In this document: positions 24,901 through 58,242 of the stretch, one piece after another
How positions within the stretch are numbered: the first letter of the stretch is position 1
Layout of the letters: each line of letters starts with the position of its first letter
NCBI GenBank assembly: GCA_020137815.1
Contig: CM035361.1
Location: 6,236,631 to 6,300,630, forward strand
Reading direction: 5' to 3'
DNA from: Hormiphora californensis
Taxonomy: Eukaryota > Ctenophora > Tentaculata > Cydippida > Pleurobrachiidae
DNA: 64,000 bases
The notes under the pieces: model-generated
Seen by the model: only the letters and a program-made list of their open reading frames with translations
What the model was told of the DNA's origin: nothing
Databases searched by the model: none
Made by a program: the position numbers and the translations under genes

Positions 24901-27623
24901 AACAACACCCTAACAACACCCTAACAACCCCCTAACAACACCCAAACAACACCCTAACAACACCCTAACGATACCCTAACAACACCCTAACAACCCCCTA
25001 ACAACACCCTAACACCATCCTAACAACACCCCACAGGTATCCAAGTCCAGCTGTGTATCTCGCTACTTCTCGGCCACATCATGTTCATTATTACTGGAAC
25101 CTTCTCCAGCTCTAGTGGAGCGTGCATCCCCCTCGTTATTATTGTTCAGTACATGTTCCTGGTAGCCATAGCTTGGTCCGTCTGTGCTTCAGTGACACTT
25201 TATGATAAGGTAAGATTTTGTGAACTGAAATACAAATCTGTATAATTTGTAAACTAATTATATTAGTTAACATAAATTTATAGTGAATTACATCAATTAA
25301 TAAGTTAATTAACCAACCTCTATTTCCTCAGATTGTAAATGCCCTCAAGAGTTACGGAAAGGTAGACAAGCACTACTTCATTAAGTGTCTGGTGGGCTGT
25401 TGGTCATCACCCTTGGTGCTTATCATAGGAACTTACGTCACTGCCACTACTATTGGAATAGATGAGACTCCGTACATCACACGATCAGGTAAATATATAC
25501 ATAATTTAACACGATCAGGTACGGTCTCGGAGATTCGCCAAATTGTTATATGGCTTTTCTTTTATGATCCAAAATAATAAACTCTCCCATTATACAGCTC
25601 TAATTTATAACGAACCCCACCCCCCATACAGCTCTAATAAACCCCACCCTCCCCCAGCTCTAATTGGCGACGAACAATCAGACACCTGTTGGATTGGCTC
25701 ACCCTGGAAGTGGGTCGGATTTATGATCCCCATCTACCTGTGTATCATGCTGAATATCGTTCTGTTTGTTATGGTGGCACGGATTATCATCAAAGCTGGG
25801 AAACAGGGCTCAAGTCACGGGCATGCGGTGAGTTAGATACTTATAGTTGATATAGGCTAGGTTACACACACTAGCTAGGTTACACACACAGCTAGGAAAC
25901 ACTGCCCCCCCCCCATTATTATACTGTCGCCACTCCCCCATTATACTGTCCACACTCCTCCATTCCCCATTATACTGTCCCCACTCCCCCATATAAGAGT
26001 TTTACGGTTGAGATAATTACTTGAAATAATTAATTCTAATCTATGTAATTCCTCAGAGAGAATTCAAGGCGTTGCTATCGATTTCATGCACGGCATGTCT
26101 ACCTTGGATAATCGCATCCCTGACTGGCATCAGTTTCCTAGCCCAGACCTTCCAGTGGCTGTTTATCATTGTCACCGGGTTACAAGGTAAATATAGTGAA
26201 TCCATGGTAACCAACACATGTTACCATGGTATCCGACACATGTTACCATGGTATCCGACACACGTTACCATGGTATCCGACACATGTTACCATGGTATCC
26301 GACACATGTTACCGTGGTAACCAATGTTTATGTTACCATGACAACCCCCTCAGGTCCGATAATGTTCATCTGTTTCGTGATCTTCCAGGAGGATGTTATT
26401 ACAAACATTTTCAAACTTGCCGGACAAACCCCGCCAGAATTCCTGGTTAGTCTTGTTTAATAAACTAGATTTAGTTTCAGTTTTAAAATATCCTTAGAAT
26501 TAGAATCAGGATAATTTCCAATTCCTTCTATTCTAGTATGTACTCATGTCCTGAAGTTTCATTAACCCTTTAATTCTTAGTGATTCAACACAATCATCCC
26601 CCTTCAGATACCACCAAAATCCTCTAAATCGGCTCCCTCAAAGGCTGCATCCAGTGGAGCGGCGGTAACCAAGGTAACCATTGCCCCGCAACCACAAGCC
26701 TCAACTCCAGTGAAACAGGTGGAGCCCGTCCAGAAGGAGAGTGATGCTGCGAAGGAGGAGGAGAATATTTACAGCAAAGTGTAAGGAAATCCAGTAGCAC
26801 TGTTGCGTTAATTATAAATTAATTTAATTATTAATATCTTTAATTTCGGTAATTATGTAGTAAGAGTTAATTGATTGAAATTAACTAGAACTAAATTTAT
26901 TATTTAGGATTATATTATGCAGCAAGAAATCCGTTTTTAACAAATTCTATTTTTCTGCAGGGATGAAAACGAAGATAAAAAGTCAGTAACCAATTTAGGG
27001 TAAGTCAAACATTTAAAATTAAATTGTGACAACCAATAAAATTCACCATGACAACCAATAAAATTCTCCATGACAACCAATAAAATTCTCCATGACAACC
27101 AATATAATTCTCCATGACAACCAATATAATTCTCCATGACAACCAATATAATTCTCCATGACAACCAATAAAATTCTCCATGACAACCAATATAATTATC
27201 CATGACAACCAATACAATTCTCCATGACAACCAATACAATTCTCCATGACAACCAATACAATTCTCCATGACAACCAATACAATTCTCCATGACAACCAA
27301 TACAATTCTCCATGACAACCAATACAATTCTCCATGACAACCAATACAATTCTCCATGACAACCAATACAATTCTCCATGACAACCAATACAATTCTCCA
27401 TGACAACCAATACAATTCTCCATGACAACCAATACAATTCTCCATGACAACCAAATATAACTCCCCTCTATTCCTCAGGGACATAGCCGCCAGCAAAGAC
27501 GCCACTGCGCCAGTAGATGATGATGTAACGTACGAGAACGCGGTAGCCACTGCTGACGATGACACAGAGGCAGGAGCAAATATTAGTGCAGCTAGTTACC
27601 CGCACGTGCCGCAGCTAGTTTGA
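16450..27623 (+). CDS. Gene C: adhesion GPCR (Ig-like, Cys-rich, HRM-like, GAIN/GPS, 7TM), 24 exons
   Basis: Exons, mostly phase-consistent: 16450-16819, 17348-17520, 17628-17742, 17917-18104, 18515-18711, 18828-19018, ~20149-20362, 21291-21446, 22033-22156, 22411-22567, 23220-23321, 23418-23582, 23709-23876, 24031-24173, 24351-24498, 24642-24774, 25037-25209, 25332-25488, 25658-25827, 26057-26186, 26354-26445, 26608-26780, 26961-26999, 27479-27623; about 1270 residues. Domains in order: two Ig-like regions; GCC2/GCC3-TNFR-type repeats (CKQCPAGSYTD, CVLCPAGTYS); HRM-like (RYCQIDGSWG...GEC); a GAIN-type stalk; GPS (CKCNHNTSFAIIL); 7TM with the adhesion hallmarks DTCWI in ECL2 and GLQGPIMFICFVIFQED at TM7; tail with IYSKV and TYENA, the latter a possible Grb2-type YxN site. 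Expected at the plasma membrane with GPS self-cleavage, though N replaces the usual L before the scissile T. Frameshifts near 16548 and at least two in 20149-20362 look like sequence errors. The 5' end and signal peptide were not found. The receptor subclass is not assigned. Confidence 0.9.
18181..18536 (+). repeat. Intronic minisatellite carrying nine copies of the splice acceptor
   Basis: Nine tandem copies (34-41 bp) each end CCATACAG|AACTACTCC. The last is the real acceptor of the gene C exon starting at 18515, whose first codons are AAC TAC TCC. The repeated unit therefore includes the polypyrimidine tract, AG and the first 9 exon bases. Confidence 0.95.
19040..20145 (+). repeat. 32-bp intronic minisatellite, about 34 copies
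   Basis: Unit ACCAAACTAAAACCCCAACT plus CCCTCCC(C/T)TGCA, filling almost the whole intron between exons 6 and 7 of gene C. Variants (CTGC/TTTC, CTCC/CTAC) are interspersed, showing higher-order duplication. Confidence 0.95.
20580..21312 (+). repeat. Intronic repeat array containing acceptor plus exon start
   Basis: Tandem CCCTTCTTGCCTAGCTCGAC-type units are interleaved with at least five copies of the segment CAGAGGTGCCAGTGAAATGT before the genuine exon start at 21291. Copies begin near 20823, 20919, 20996, 21119 and 21210. Confidence 0.9.
21470..21995. repeat. (GA)n tract in gene C intron
   Basis: Over 500 bp of GAGAGA with CGAGA interruptions between exons 8 and 9. Confidence 0.95.
22240..22392 (+). 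repeat. 21-bp intronic minisatellite (CTAATCAACTCCTAAATTAT)
   Basis: About seven units precede the acceptor of the exon starting at 22411. A further diverged copy that includes the acceptor and exon start lies downstream at about 22755-22845. Confidence 0.85.
24795..25034 (+). repeat. 11-bp intronic minisatellite (AACAACACCCT)
   Basis: About 20 units run up to the acceptor (CCCCACAG) of the TM2-TM3 exon at 25037. Confidence 0.9.
26195..26330 (+). repeat. 22-bp minisatellite (ACACATGTTACCATGGTATC)
   Basis: Five copies directly downstream of the donor at 26187, containing the TTACCATGG word found in several other introns. Confidence 0.85.
27035..27460 (+). repeat. 22-bp intronic minisatellite, about 19 copies
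   Basis: Unit CCATGACAACCAATACAATT plus CT between the last two exons of gene C. The reverse-strand open frames across it are periodic and not genes. Confidence 0.95.
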
Positions 27624-28017
27624 GAGTCAGCTCCATGATCTCTCACAAGACCTCTAGGGGGTTTGAATCTGAGCTGGAAAGAAGAAGAGATCTCTCAGAC
27701 TCTGTATATGCAGAGATAGATAGATACATCAAGCTCATTTGCATGAGCCATGCATTGTGGCCTTTTTAGATTTGGATTTTCGGACTGATGGAAACTAGGC
27801 ATGTGTTTATTTGATTTGAGTAGACTCTGACCACTGCTGAAACTTTCATAATCATTTCAGAACATAAAATGAAAAAATATTTCTTAAAAAGTTTCTCAAT
27901 TAAAACGTATACGACTCAGAAAATACTTTTCTGGTTTTTTGAATCTTTTTAGAGTTTTGCTGTTTGTAAGATGTTTTACGTTTCCTAAAAAATATTTGTT
28001 TCTAATTTGTTATTTTT

Positions 28018-28751
28018 CCCGGACCCCAATTTACCGGGATACTAATTGGGGAACAAGGTTTTGTCCAGTAAATACCACTGGTATACCATGATAATTCCTT
28101 ATAACGGGGGAAATTTACCCACCCTGCAAATCGGGGTTCCGGTAAATCGGGGTTCCGGTGAATCGAGGTTCCGGTAAATCGAGGTTCCGGTAAATCGAGA
28201 TTCCGGTGAATCGAGGTTCCGGTAAATCGAGGTTCCGGTGAATCGGGGTTCCGGTAAGTCGAGGTTCCGGTAAATCGGGGTTCCGGTAAATCGGGGTTAC
28301 GGTAAATCGGGGTTACGGTAAATCGAGGTTCCAGTAAATCGGGGTTGATCCGGTAAATCGGGGTTCCGGTAAATCGGGGTTCTGGTGAATCGCCGCGCGA
28401 TCGAGCTTCCGGTAAATCGCTGTCAGGCCAATGCTCTGACCACAGTTCTCGCGCGCTCCTTATTTGAGAGAAATGAGAATAGGGTCAGGCCAATGCTCTG
28501 ACAGGTAAATCGGGGTTTCGGTGAATCTAGGATCCGGTAAATCGGGAGCCGATAAATCAAGGCTCCGGTAAATCGAGGACCGAGGTTCCGGTAAATCGAG
28601 GTTCCGGTGAATCGGGATTCCAGTGAATCGAGGTTCCGGTGAATCGGGAGCCGATAAATCGGGGTTCCGCTAAATTGAGGTTCCGGTAAATCGAGGGGCT
28701 GGTAAATTGGGGTTCTGGTAAATTAGAACGTCCTGGTAAATCAGGGTCGAA
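28018..28751. mobile_element. Pogo-like MITE internally expanded into a 16-bp minisatellite
   Basis: It begins CCCGGACCCCAATTTACCGG, similar to the CAGTCGGACCCCGATTTACC termini of other elements here. It continues as some 30 copies of GGTTCCGGTAAATCG(A/G), which is the terminal sequence amplified in tandem. A separate repeat (28420-28503) interrupts it. Confidence 0.75.
28420..28503. repeat. Direct-repeat pair GTCAGGCCAATGCTCTGAC
   Basis: Copies at 28422-28440 and 28484-28502 flank about 43 bp containing GAGAAATGAGAATAGGGTCA. The same arrangement, shorter, occurs at about 15780-15832 (CCAATGCTCTGACCACAGTT ... TCAATGCTCTGAC), so this is a dispersed unit. Confidence 0.6.
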
Positions 28752-28921
28752 TTTTAATTTTCTATTCGGGGGAAGTTTGTCATCCTAGTAAATTAACTTG
28801 TTTATCAGACAGAGGCCACGGCCCCCAATATTTTCATTGCAATATAGAGACATGGCCATGGTCACAAGAAGACTTGTATTGAGATCATGTTGTCATACTA
28901 CATGACTGAGTGACTGACATA

Positions 28922-29093
28922 CAGTCGGACCCCGATTTAGGGACACCCTCGAGGGAAAGGCTCTTGTCCACTAAATCGGGGTGTCCACTAAATCGGGGTC
29001 AAATAAGGTTAATTTCCTATATCGGGGGAAAAAATCCTGTCCCTAAATCGGGGTGCCACTAAATCGGGGGCCCCTAAATCGGGGTCCGACTAT
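28922..29093. mobile_element. Pogo-like MITE (CAGTCGGACCCCGATTTA termini)
   Basis: Preceded by TA. Termini CAGTCGGACCCC... and ...GGGGTCCGACT are inverted, and the right terminus is slightly degraded. About 172 bp, no coding capacity. Tigger/pogo-group elements have CAG-starting ends and TA duplication. Confidence 0.75.
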
Positions 29094-29118
29094 TATACTA
29101 CAATCTACATGACGTCTG

Positions 29119-29217
29119 AGAGAATGCGAGCAAGAAATTCCAGGTGGAAATGTGTATGACGAACTGTGACAGTTCGTCATACACATTTCCACCTGGAATT
29201 TCTTGCTCGCATTCTCT
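29119..29217. repeat. Perfect 49-bp-arm hairpin
   Basis: AGAGAATGCGAGCAAGAAAT... at 29119-29167 is the exact complement of 29170-29217 with almost no loop. It lies just upstream of duplicated segments at 29237-29289 and 29341-29394 (GTGAATTTGAGCCGCGGCGC). Confidence 0.85.
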
Positions 29218-29236
29218 GTCAGAATCTGTATAACAC

Positions 29237-29394
29237 GCACGTGAATTTGAGCCGCGGCGCGGCGCATCTGCACGTGCGGTTTTTCCAGAGAGAGTGAGAG
29301 ACAATCGTATAACGTTAATGTGTGTCTCTCTCTTTAATCTCGCACGTGAATTTGAGCCGCGGCGCGGCGCATCTGCACGTGCGGTTCTTCCAGA
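29237..29394. repeat. Duplicated ~53-bp GC-rich segment
   Basis: Two near-identical copies containing GAGCCGCGGCGCGGCGCATC, separated by about 50 bp, about 350 bp upstream of gene D. Possibly promoter-proximal; function unknown. Confidence 0.6.
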
Positions 29395-29746
29395 TAGAAA
29401 TTCCAAACAGAAACTCCAGATAGAAATTCCAAATAGAAATGTGTATGACGCCGTGTGACATTCCTGGTTCGGAAAGGGCAGTCTTTTGTGAGACAAAGGC
29501 GCAGTGATACTCTGAGTGCAGGAACGAAAGAAGAATTTGATTCACTGGAACTTACGTCAGTCCCTTTAGGCACCAGGAGATTCTGATTAGAAAGGCGAGA
29601 TAAAACTTTTGTATCAGCGACAGCTCTGAATTGTAGTGTGCGGGGTTGAATTTCAGTTTTTTTTCACTTTTGTAATATTGAAAACACGACTCAGAAGAGC
29701 TTGTTTCTGAGCGTTTTGTCATGGCTCCTGCATTGTTGGATCCTAC

Positions 29747-54116
<24,370 letters not shown>

Positions 54117-54290
54117 CACCCTAGGTGATACGATCTAGTGTCTGAAGCCGTCGCCCGTCGTCTTGTAGATCCTACTTTTATGACAGATATATTGATCTGT
54201 CTCTCATTACTAGATCTTGCATGAGTGCCTTGATGCGGTTGATAATTGAGAGATAGATCAATATATTGATCTAGGCTATATAGTACATAA

Positions 54291-54371
54291 GGGTCACCAC
54301 ACACCAAAGTTAAAATTAAAATTAAAATTTTAATTTTAACGCCGCACACACCAGGAGTTAAAATTTTAACG
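54291..54371. mobile_element. Left-end fragment of the GGGTCACC MITE
   Basis: GGGTCACCACACACCAAAGT and the TTAAAATT blocks match 2406-2482. Flanked on the left by TAA. The right half is missing after CACACACCAGGAG. Confidence 0.7.
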
Positions 54372-55139
54372 TGTGGCAAAATCTGTTAAAATATCCTGAT
54401 GTGCGCGCGGCACGAGTCAGTACTGTCGAACACCACCACTTACATCACACAGACGTCTCCGCGCCCTACGTAAATAGTAAGCACGTGTTGTGTTATGAAA
54501 TATGAATCCAGGACAGTCCCCCAAGCACTGCCAGGATGGGCTAGAAACAACAGTGGATAAGTGGATTTAATTTAATTAGCGGGTCAGTGGCGTACAACTC
54601 TTGAAACGCACACAGACAGACAGACACAGACAGGCACAGGCAGACAGACACACACACGCACAAAGAGACACACAGACACTGAACGGGATTTTTAACTCAT
54701 AGTCATTAGTCGGGCACGGTGTAACCCGCAGGAAACACCGTGCATTAAAACATAACACGAATATTTAGGGGAGTGAATCCCTTGTATAGCTGAACACCCA
54801 AACCAATTGTAAAATATAAATCAATTGTAAAATAAAAAAGGGCCCCCCCCTAACCGAACGCTCTCTACCCGCCTTCTCTCCCTTTAGTCGAACTTTCGTC
54901 GCCGAATCTTTCTTTCCTCTGCTCGGCCTCTTCCTCCTACCCCCTTTCTCTCCTCTCCTCTCCCCCACGTTGCTGTGTCAATCAACAACCATGATAATAT
55001 TGTTCATTGACCCTGCATAGTTCTGGCTAAATATTATCAAAGACCTCGTCATGGCGCTAGCTTTCTTGATACACAAACAACTTGATATTCCACTTCACGT
55101 TCATTCTGTATCCCTGAAACATTAAAGTAGTGTTAACAT
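54372..55139. other. Noncoding stretch after gene D
   Basis: Contains a short GACAGACAGACACAG-type microsatellite (54606-54680) and a pyrimidine-rich strip (54840-54970). No gene seen. Confidence 0.6.
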
Positions 55140-56975
55140 TTAGAGGGAAAATGATAATTTTCCTCCCCCAAGCAAAAAGAGGGGGGGGGTGGGAATTGGG
55201 GGGGGTTCACTAAAAGCACGTGCTTTTTTTTTTGATTTGGGTTTAAAAACCCCCCCCCAAAAAAAAAAAAAAAAATTAAAAATTTTTTTTAACGGGGCCC
55301 CCCCCCAAAAAAAAAGGGGAAAAAAAAAACCCCCCCGGGGGCCCCCCCCCCCCAAACCAAAAAATTTTAAAAAATTTTTTGAAAGGGGAACCCCGGGGGG
55401 AAAAAAAAAAAAAAAGGGAAAAAAAATTTTTTGGAAAAAAAATTTTAAAATTTTTTAAAAAAAAAAAAAAATTTTTTTCCCCCCCCCAACCCCCCCCCCC
55501 CCCCCCCCCCCCCCCCCTTTCCCCATTTTTCTCTTTTTTTCCCCCCCTTTTTCCCCCCCCCTTTTTCCCCCCCCTTTTTGGGGGGGGGTTTTTTTTTCCC
55601 CCCCCCCCCCAAAAAAAAAAAAAAAAAAAAAGGGGGGAAAAAAAAAAATTTTTTGCTTTTTAAAAAAAATTTTTTTCCCAAAAAACCCCCCCCCTTTTTT
55701 TTTTTTTTTTTTCCCCCCCCCAACCCCCTTTTTTTTTTTTGGGGGGGAAAACCCCAAAAATTTTTTTTTTTTTAAAAAAAAAAATTTTTCCTTTATAAAA
55801 AATTTTTCCCCCCTTTTTTAAACCCGAAAAAATTTTTAAAGGGAAAAAAAATTTCCCCAAAAAAAGGGGGGGGGGGGGGGGTTTTTAAAAAAATTTTTTT
55901 TGGGGGGGGGGAAATTTTCGGTTAAGGGGCCCCCCAAGGGTTTTCCCCCCCCCCCGGGCCCCCCTTAAACCCCCCTTTTCCCCTTTTTTTCCCCCTTTTA
56001 ATTTTTTTCCCCCCTTTTTTCCCTTTTTTTTTTTTCCGGCCCCCTTTTTTTTGGGGGGGGGGGTTTCCCGGGGGGTTGGGAAAGAAAGGGGGGGGGAAAA
56101 AAAAATTTTTTTTTTCCCCTTTTTTTTTCCCCCCCCTTTTTCCCCCCCTTTTTTCCCCCCCCTTTTTTCCCCCCCGGGGTTTTTCCAAACCTTGGGGGGG
56201 GGCCCCTTTTTTTTTTTCCCCTTTTTTTCCCCCTTTTTTTTCCCCTTTTTTGGGGGGGGGGGGTTTTTTTTCCCCTTTTTTTTAAAGGGGGGGGAAACCC
56301 CCCCCCGGCCCCGGTACCCGGGGGGAAAAAAAAAAAAAAATTTAAGGGGGTTTTAAAAACCCCCCCCTTTTTGGGGGGGAAAAAAAAAAATAAAAACCCC
56401 CCCCTTTTTTTTCCCCCCCCCCCCGGGGGGTTTAAGGGGTTTTTCCCCCCCCCCTTTTTTTTTTTTAAAAAAAGGGGGGGGAAAAAAAGGGGGGTTTGGG
56501 GGGGGGTTTTAAAACCCTTTTTTTGGGTCGGGGGGGGAAGGGGCCCCGGGGGTTTTTTTTTCCCCAAAAATTTTTTAAAAAGGGGGTTTTTTTCCCCAAA
56601 AAAAAGGGGGGGTTTTTTTTGGGGGGGGAAAAAAATTTTTTTTTTTTTGGGGGGGGAAAACCCCCCCCCGGGGGGAAAAGGGGGGGGTTAAAAAGGGGGG
56701 GGGGGGAAATTTGGGGGAAAAGGGGGGGAAAAATTTTTTGGGGGGAAGGGAAGGGGGGGGAAAGGGTTTAAAAAAAAGGGGGGGGGGGGGGGGGCAAAAA
56801 CCCGGGGAAAAAAAGGGGAAAAATTTTTTTTTTTTTTTTTGGTTCCCCCTTTTAAAAAAAAGGGGGGGGATGGGAAAATTGGGGGTTTTTGGGGACAAGG
56901 GGGGGGAAGGGGGGGTTGGGGGGAAAAAAAAAGGGGGGGGGGGAATTTTTGGGGGGGAAGGGGTTTTTTTTTGGG
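55140..56975. other. Homopolymer noise block, probably not genomic
   Basis: Nearly 1.8 kb made almost entirely of runs of 4-20 identical bases in all four letters (for example GGGG, TTTTTTTT, CCCCCCCC, AAAAAAA). Quality degrades into the block from 55180 and recovers at a (GA)n tract near 56977. Real DNA does not look like this; a failed base-calling or consensus segment does. Frames of 90-190 codons here are meaningless. Confidence 0.9.
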
Positions 56976-57029
56976 GGAGAGGGAGAGATAGAGAGAGGGA
57001 GAGAGAGATAGAGAGAGAGGGAGGGAGAG

Positions 57030-58240
57030 AAGGGGTGGGCTTTCTAATCCTAATTATAAAGTTGATGAGTGGATCAGATGATCAATTAACACAGCAGTCA
57101 TACTGGATCACTTCCCAGATATCTCAAATTAAAATAGGATTTCAAGCTGGATCTAGTACTACCCCTTTACCCGAATAGCAAGGATGTGATACATGGGACT
57201 TGATATGCTCCTCTCACACTATACACATCCTACCTCTCTGTTTTCTCTCTCTTCACTTCAACTCTCTCGTATTTAGGGTGGGTGATGGTATGGATGACAT
57301 TGTTGATGGATGACATCACTGTGAGGTAAATTCAAGATAGGAGCACGTAAACGACCGATAGGAGCGCACGTGCAGTAGTTTACAATTCCTAAATGTGTCA
57401 TTATTTGCACGTGCAGTTCTCGGAAAGAGCTTGAATTTGTTTATCTAATGAGCCCAAGATTTTCGAAATTGGGGTTTTTGAACTGCTACAGATCACACAT
57501 CGATAATACAGGGTCAGGGAAGTGTTCCTTATGGCTTGAGGGGAGATGAAAATAGAGTGATATGAGTCAATAGGTGTTGAGGGGATTCAATATGTGATAA
57601 GGGGATTCAATAGGGATAAGAGTGAGTGGAGTCAACAGGGGGGAGGGGGTTCAGCAGAGCCCGGGGACGGGTGAGGAATGAGCATTCAATGATGCGGGGC
57701 GAAAGGAGTTAGTAGGGGGTGGGGAAGTCAACAGGGGGTAGGAGGAGTCAGTTAAAATAGGGGATGAGGGGTGAAGAGAGTCAACAATCCATAGGTCTAT
57801 AGGGGATCAATGGGATTGGGGGAGAAGGGGGTCGGATTCGGGATTTAGAGGAGTCGATAGGGGGTGAGAGTTTTTTGGTATTTTGCCAGGGACACAATAA
57901 ATATGGACTGATTATGATGGGGATGAGAGGAGTCAGAAGGGCATGAGAGGAGGGGTGATAAGGAGTCAATAGGGCGGGGGTGGGATGATTCAATAGGGGG
58001 TGAAAAGCGTCAATGAGAAGGGGGGGGGGACGACGTCAGTAGGGGTTGAGACGAGTCAATAATTGGGATTCAATAGGGCTCAGGGGGATTTAATGACAAA
58101 GAGGTAGGTAGTGGGAAGAGGTTTATGGATCAATGGGATTGGGGGAGATGATTCAATGCGGGAATGGGGAGTCAATATATTGGGGTGAGAGGAGATTTTT
58201 GGCATTTTGCATGGGCTCTCTAGTACAACAAGTAAATTAA
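57030..58240. repeat. Degenerate G-rich repeat (AGTCAATAGGGG words)
   Basis: From about 57540, GAGTCAATAGGGG/GGGGATTCAATAGG words recur irregularly every 20-60 bp. Before that, nothing recognisable. Ends next to the Myb-like gene. Confidence 0.6.
58199..58231 (+). repeat. Direct repeat of 63839-63871, on the far side of the transposon pair
   Basis: TTTTGCATGGGCTCTCTAGT here and TTTTGCCTGGGCTCTCTAGT at 63839-63871, same orientation. A shorter relative (TTTTGCCAGGGACACAATAA) is at about 57881. They bracket the PIF/Harbinger genes but may simply be a dispersed repeat. Confidence 0.5.
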
Positions 58241-58242
58241 AC

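Noticed and set aside
26937-27565. Reverse-strand frames of up to 186 codons with a periodic peptide
   Set aside because: Produced by the 22-bp intronic minisatellite of gene C.
55189-57178. Frames of 90-190 codons rich in Gly, Phe, Lys, Pro
   Set aside because: They lie in the homopolymer artefact.
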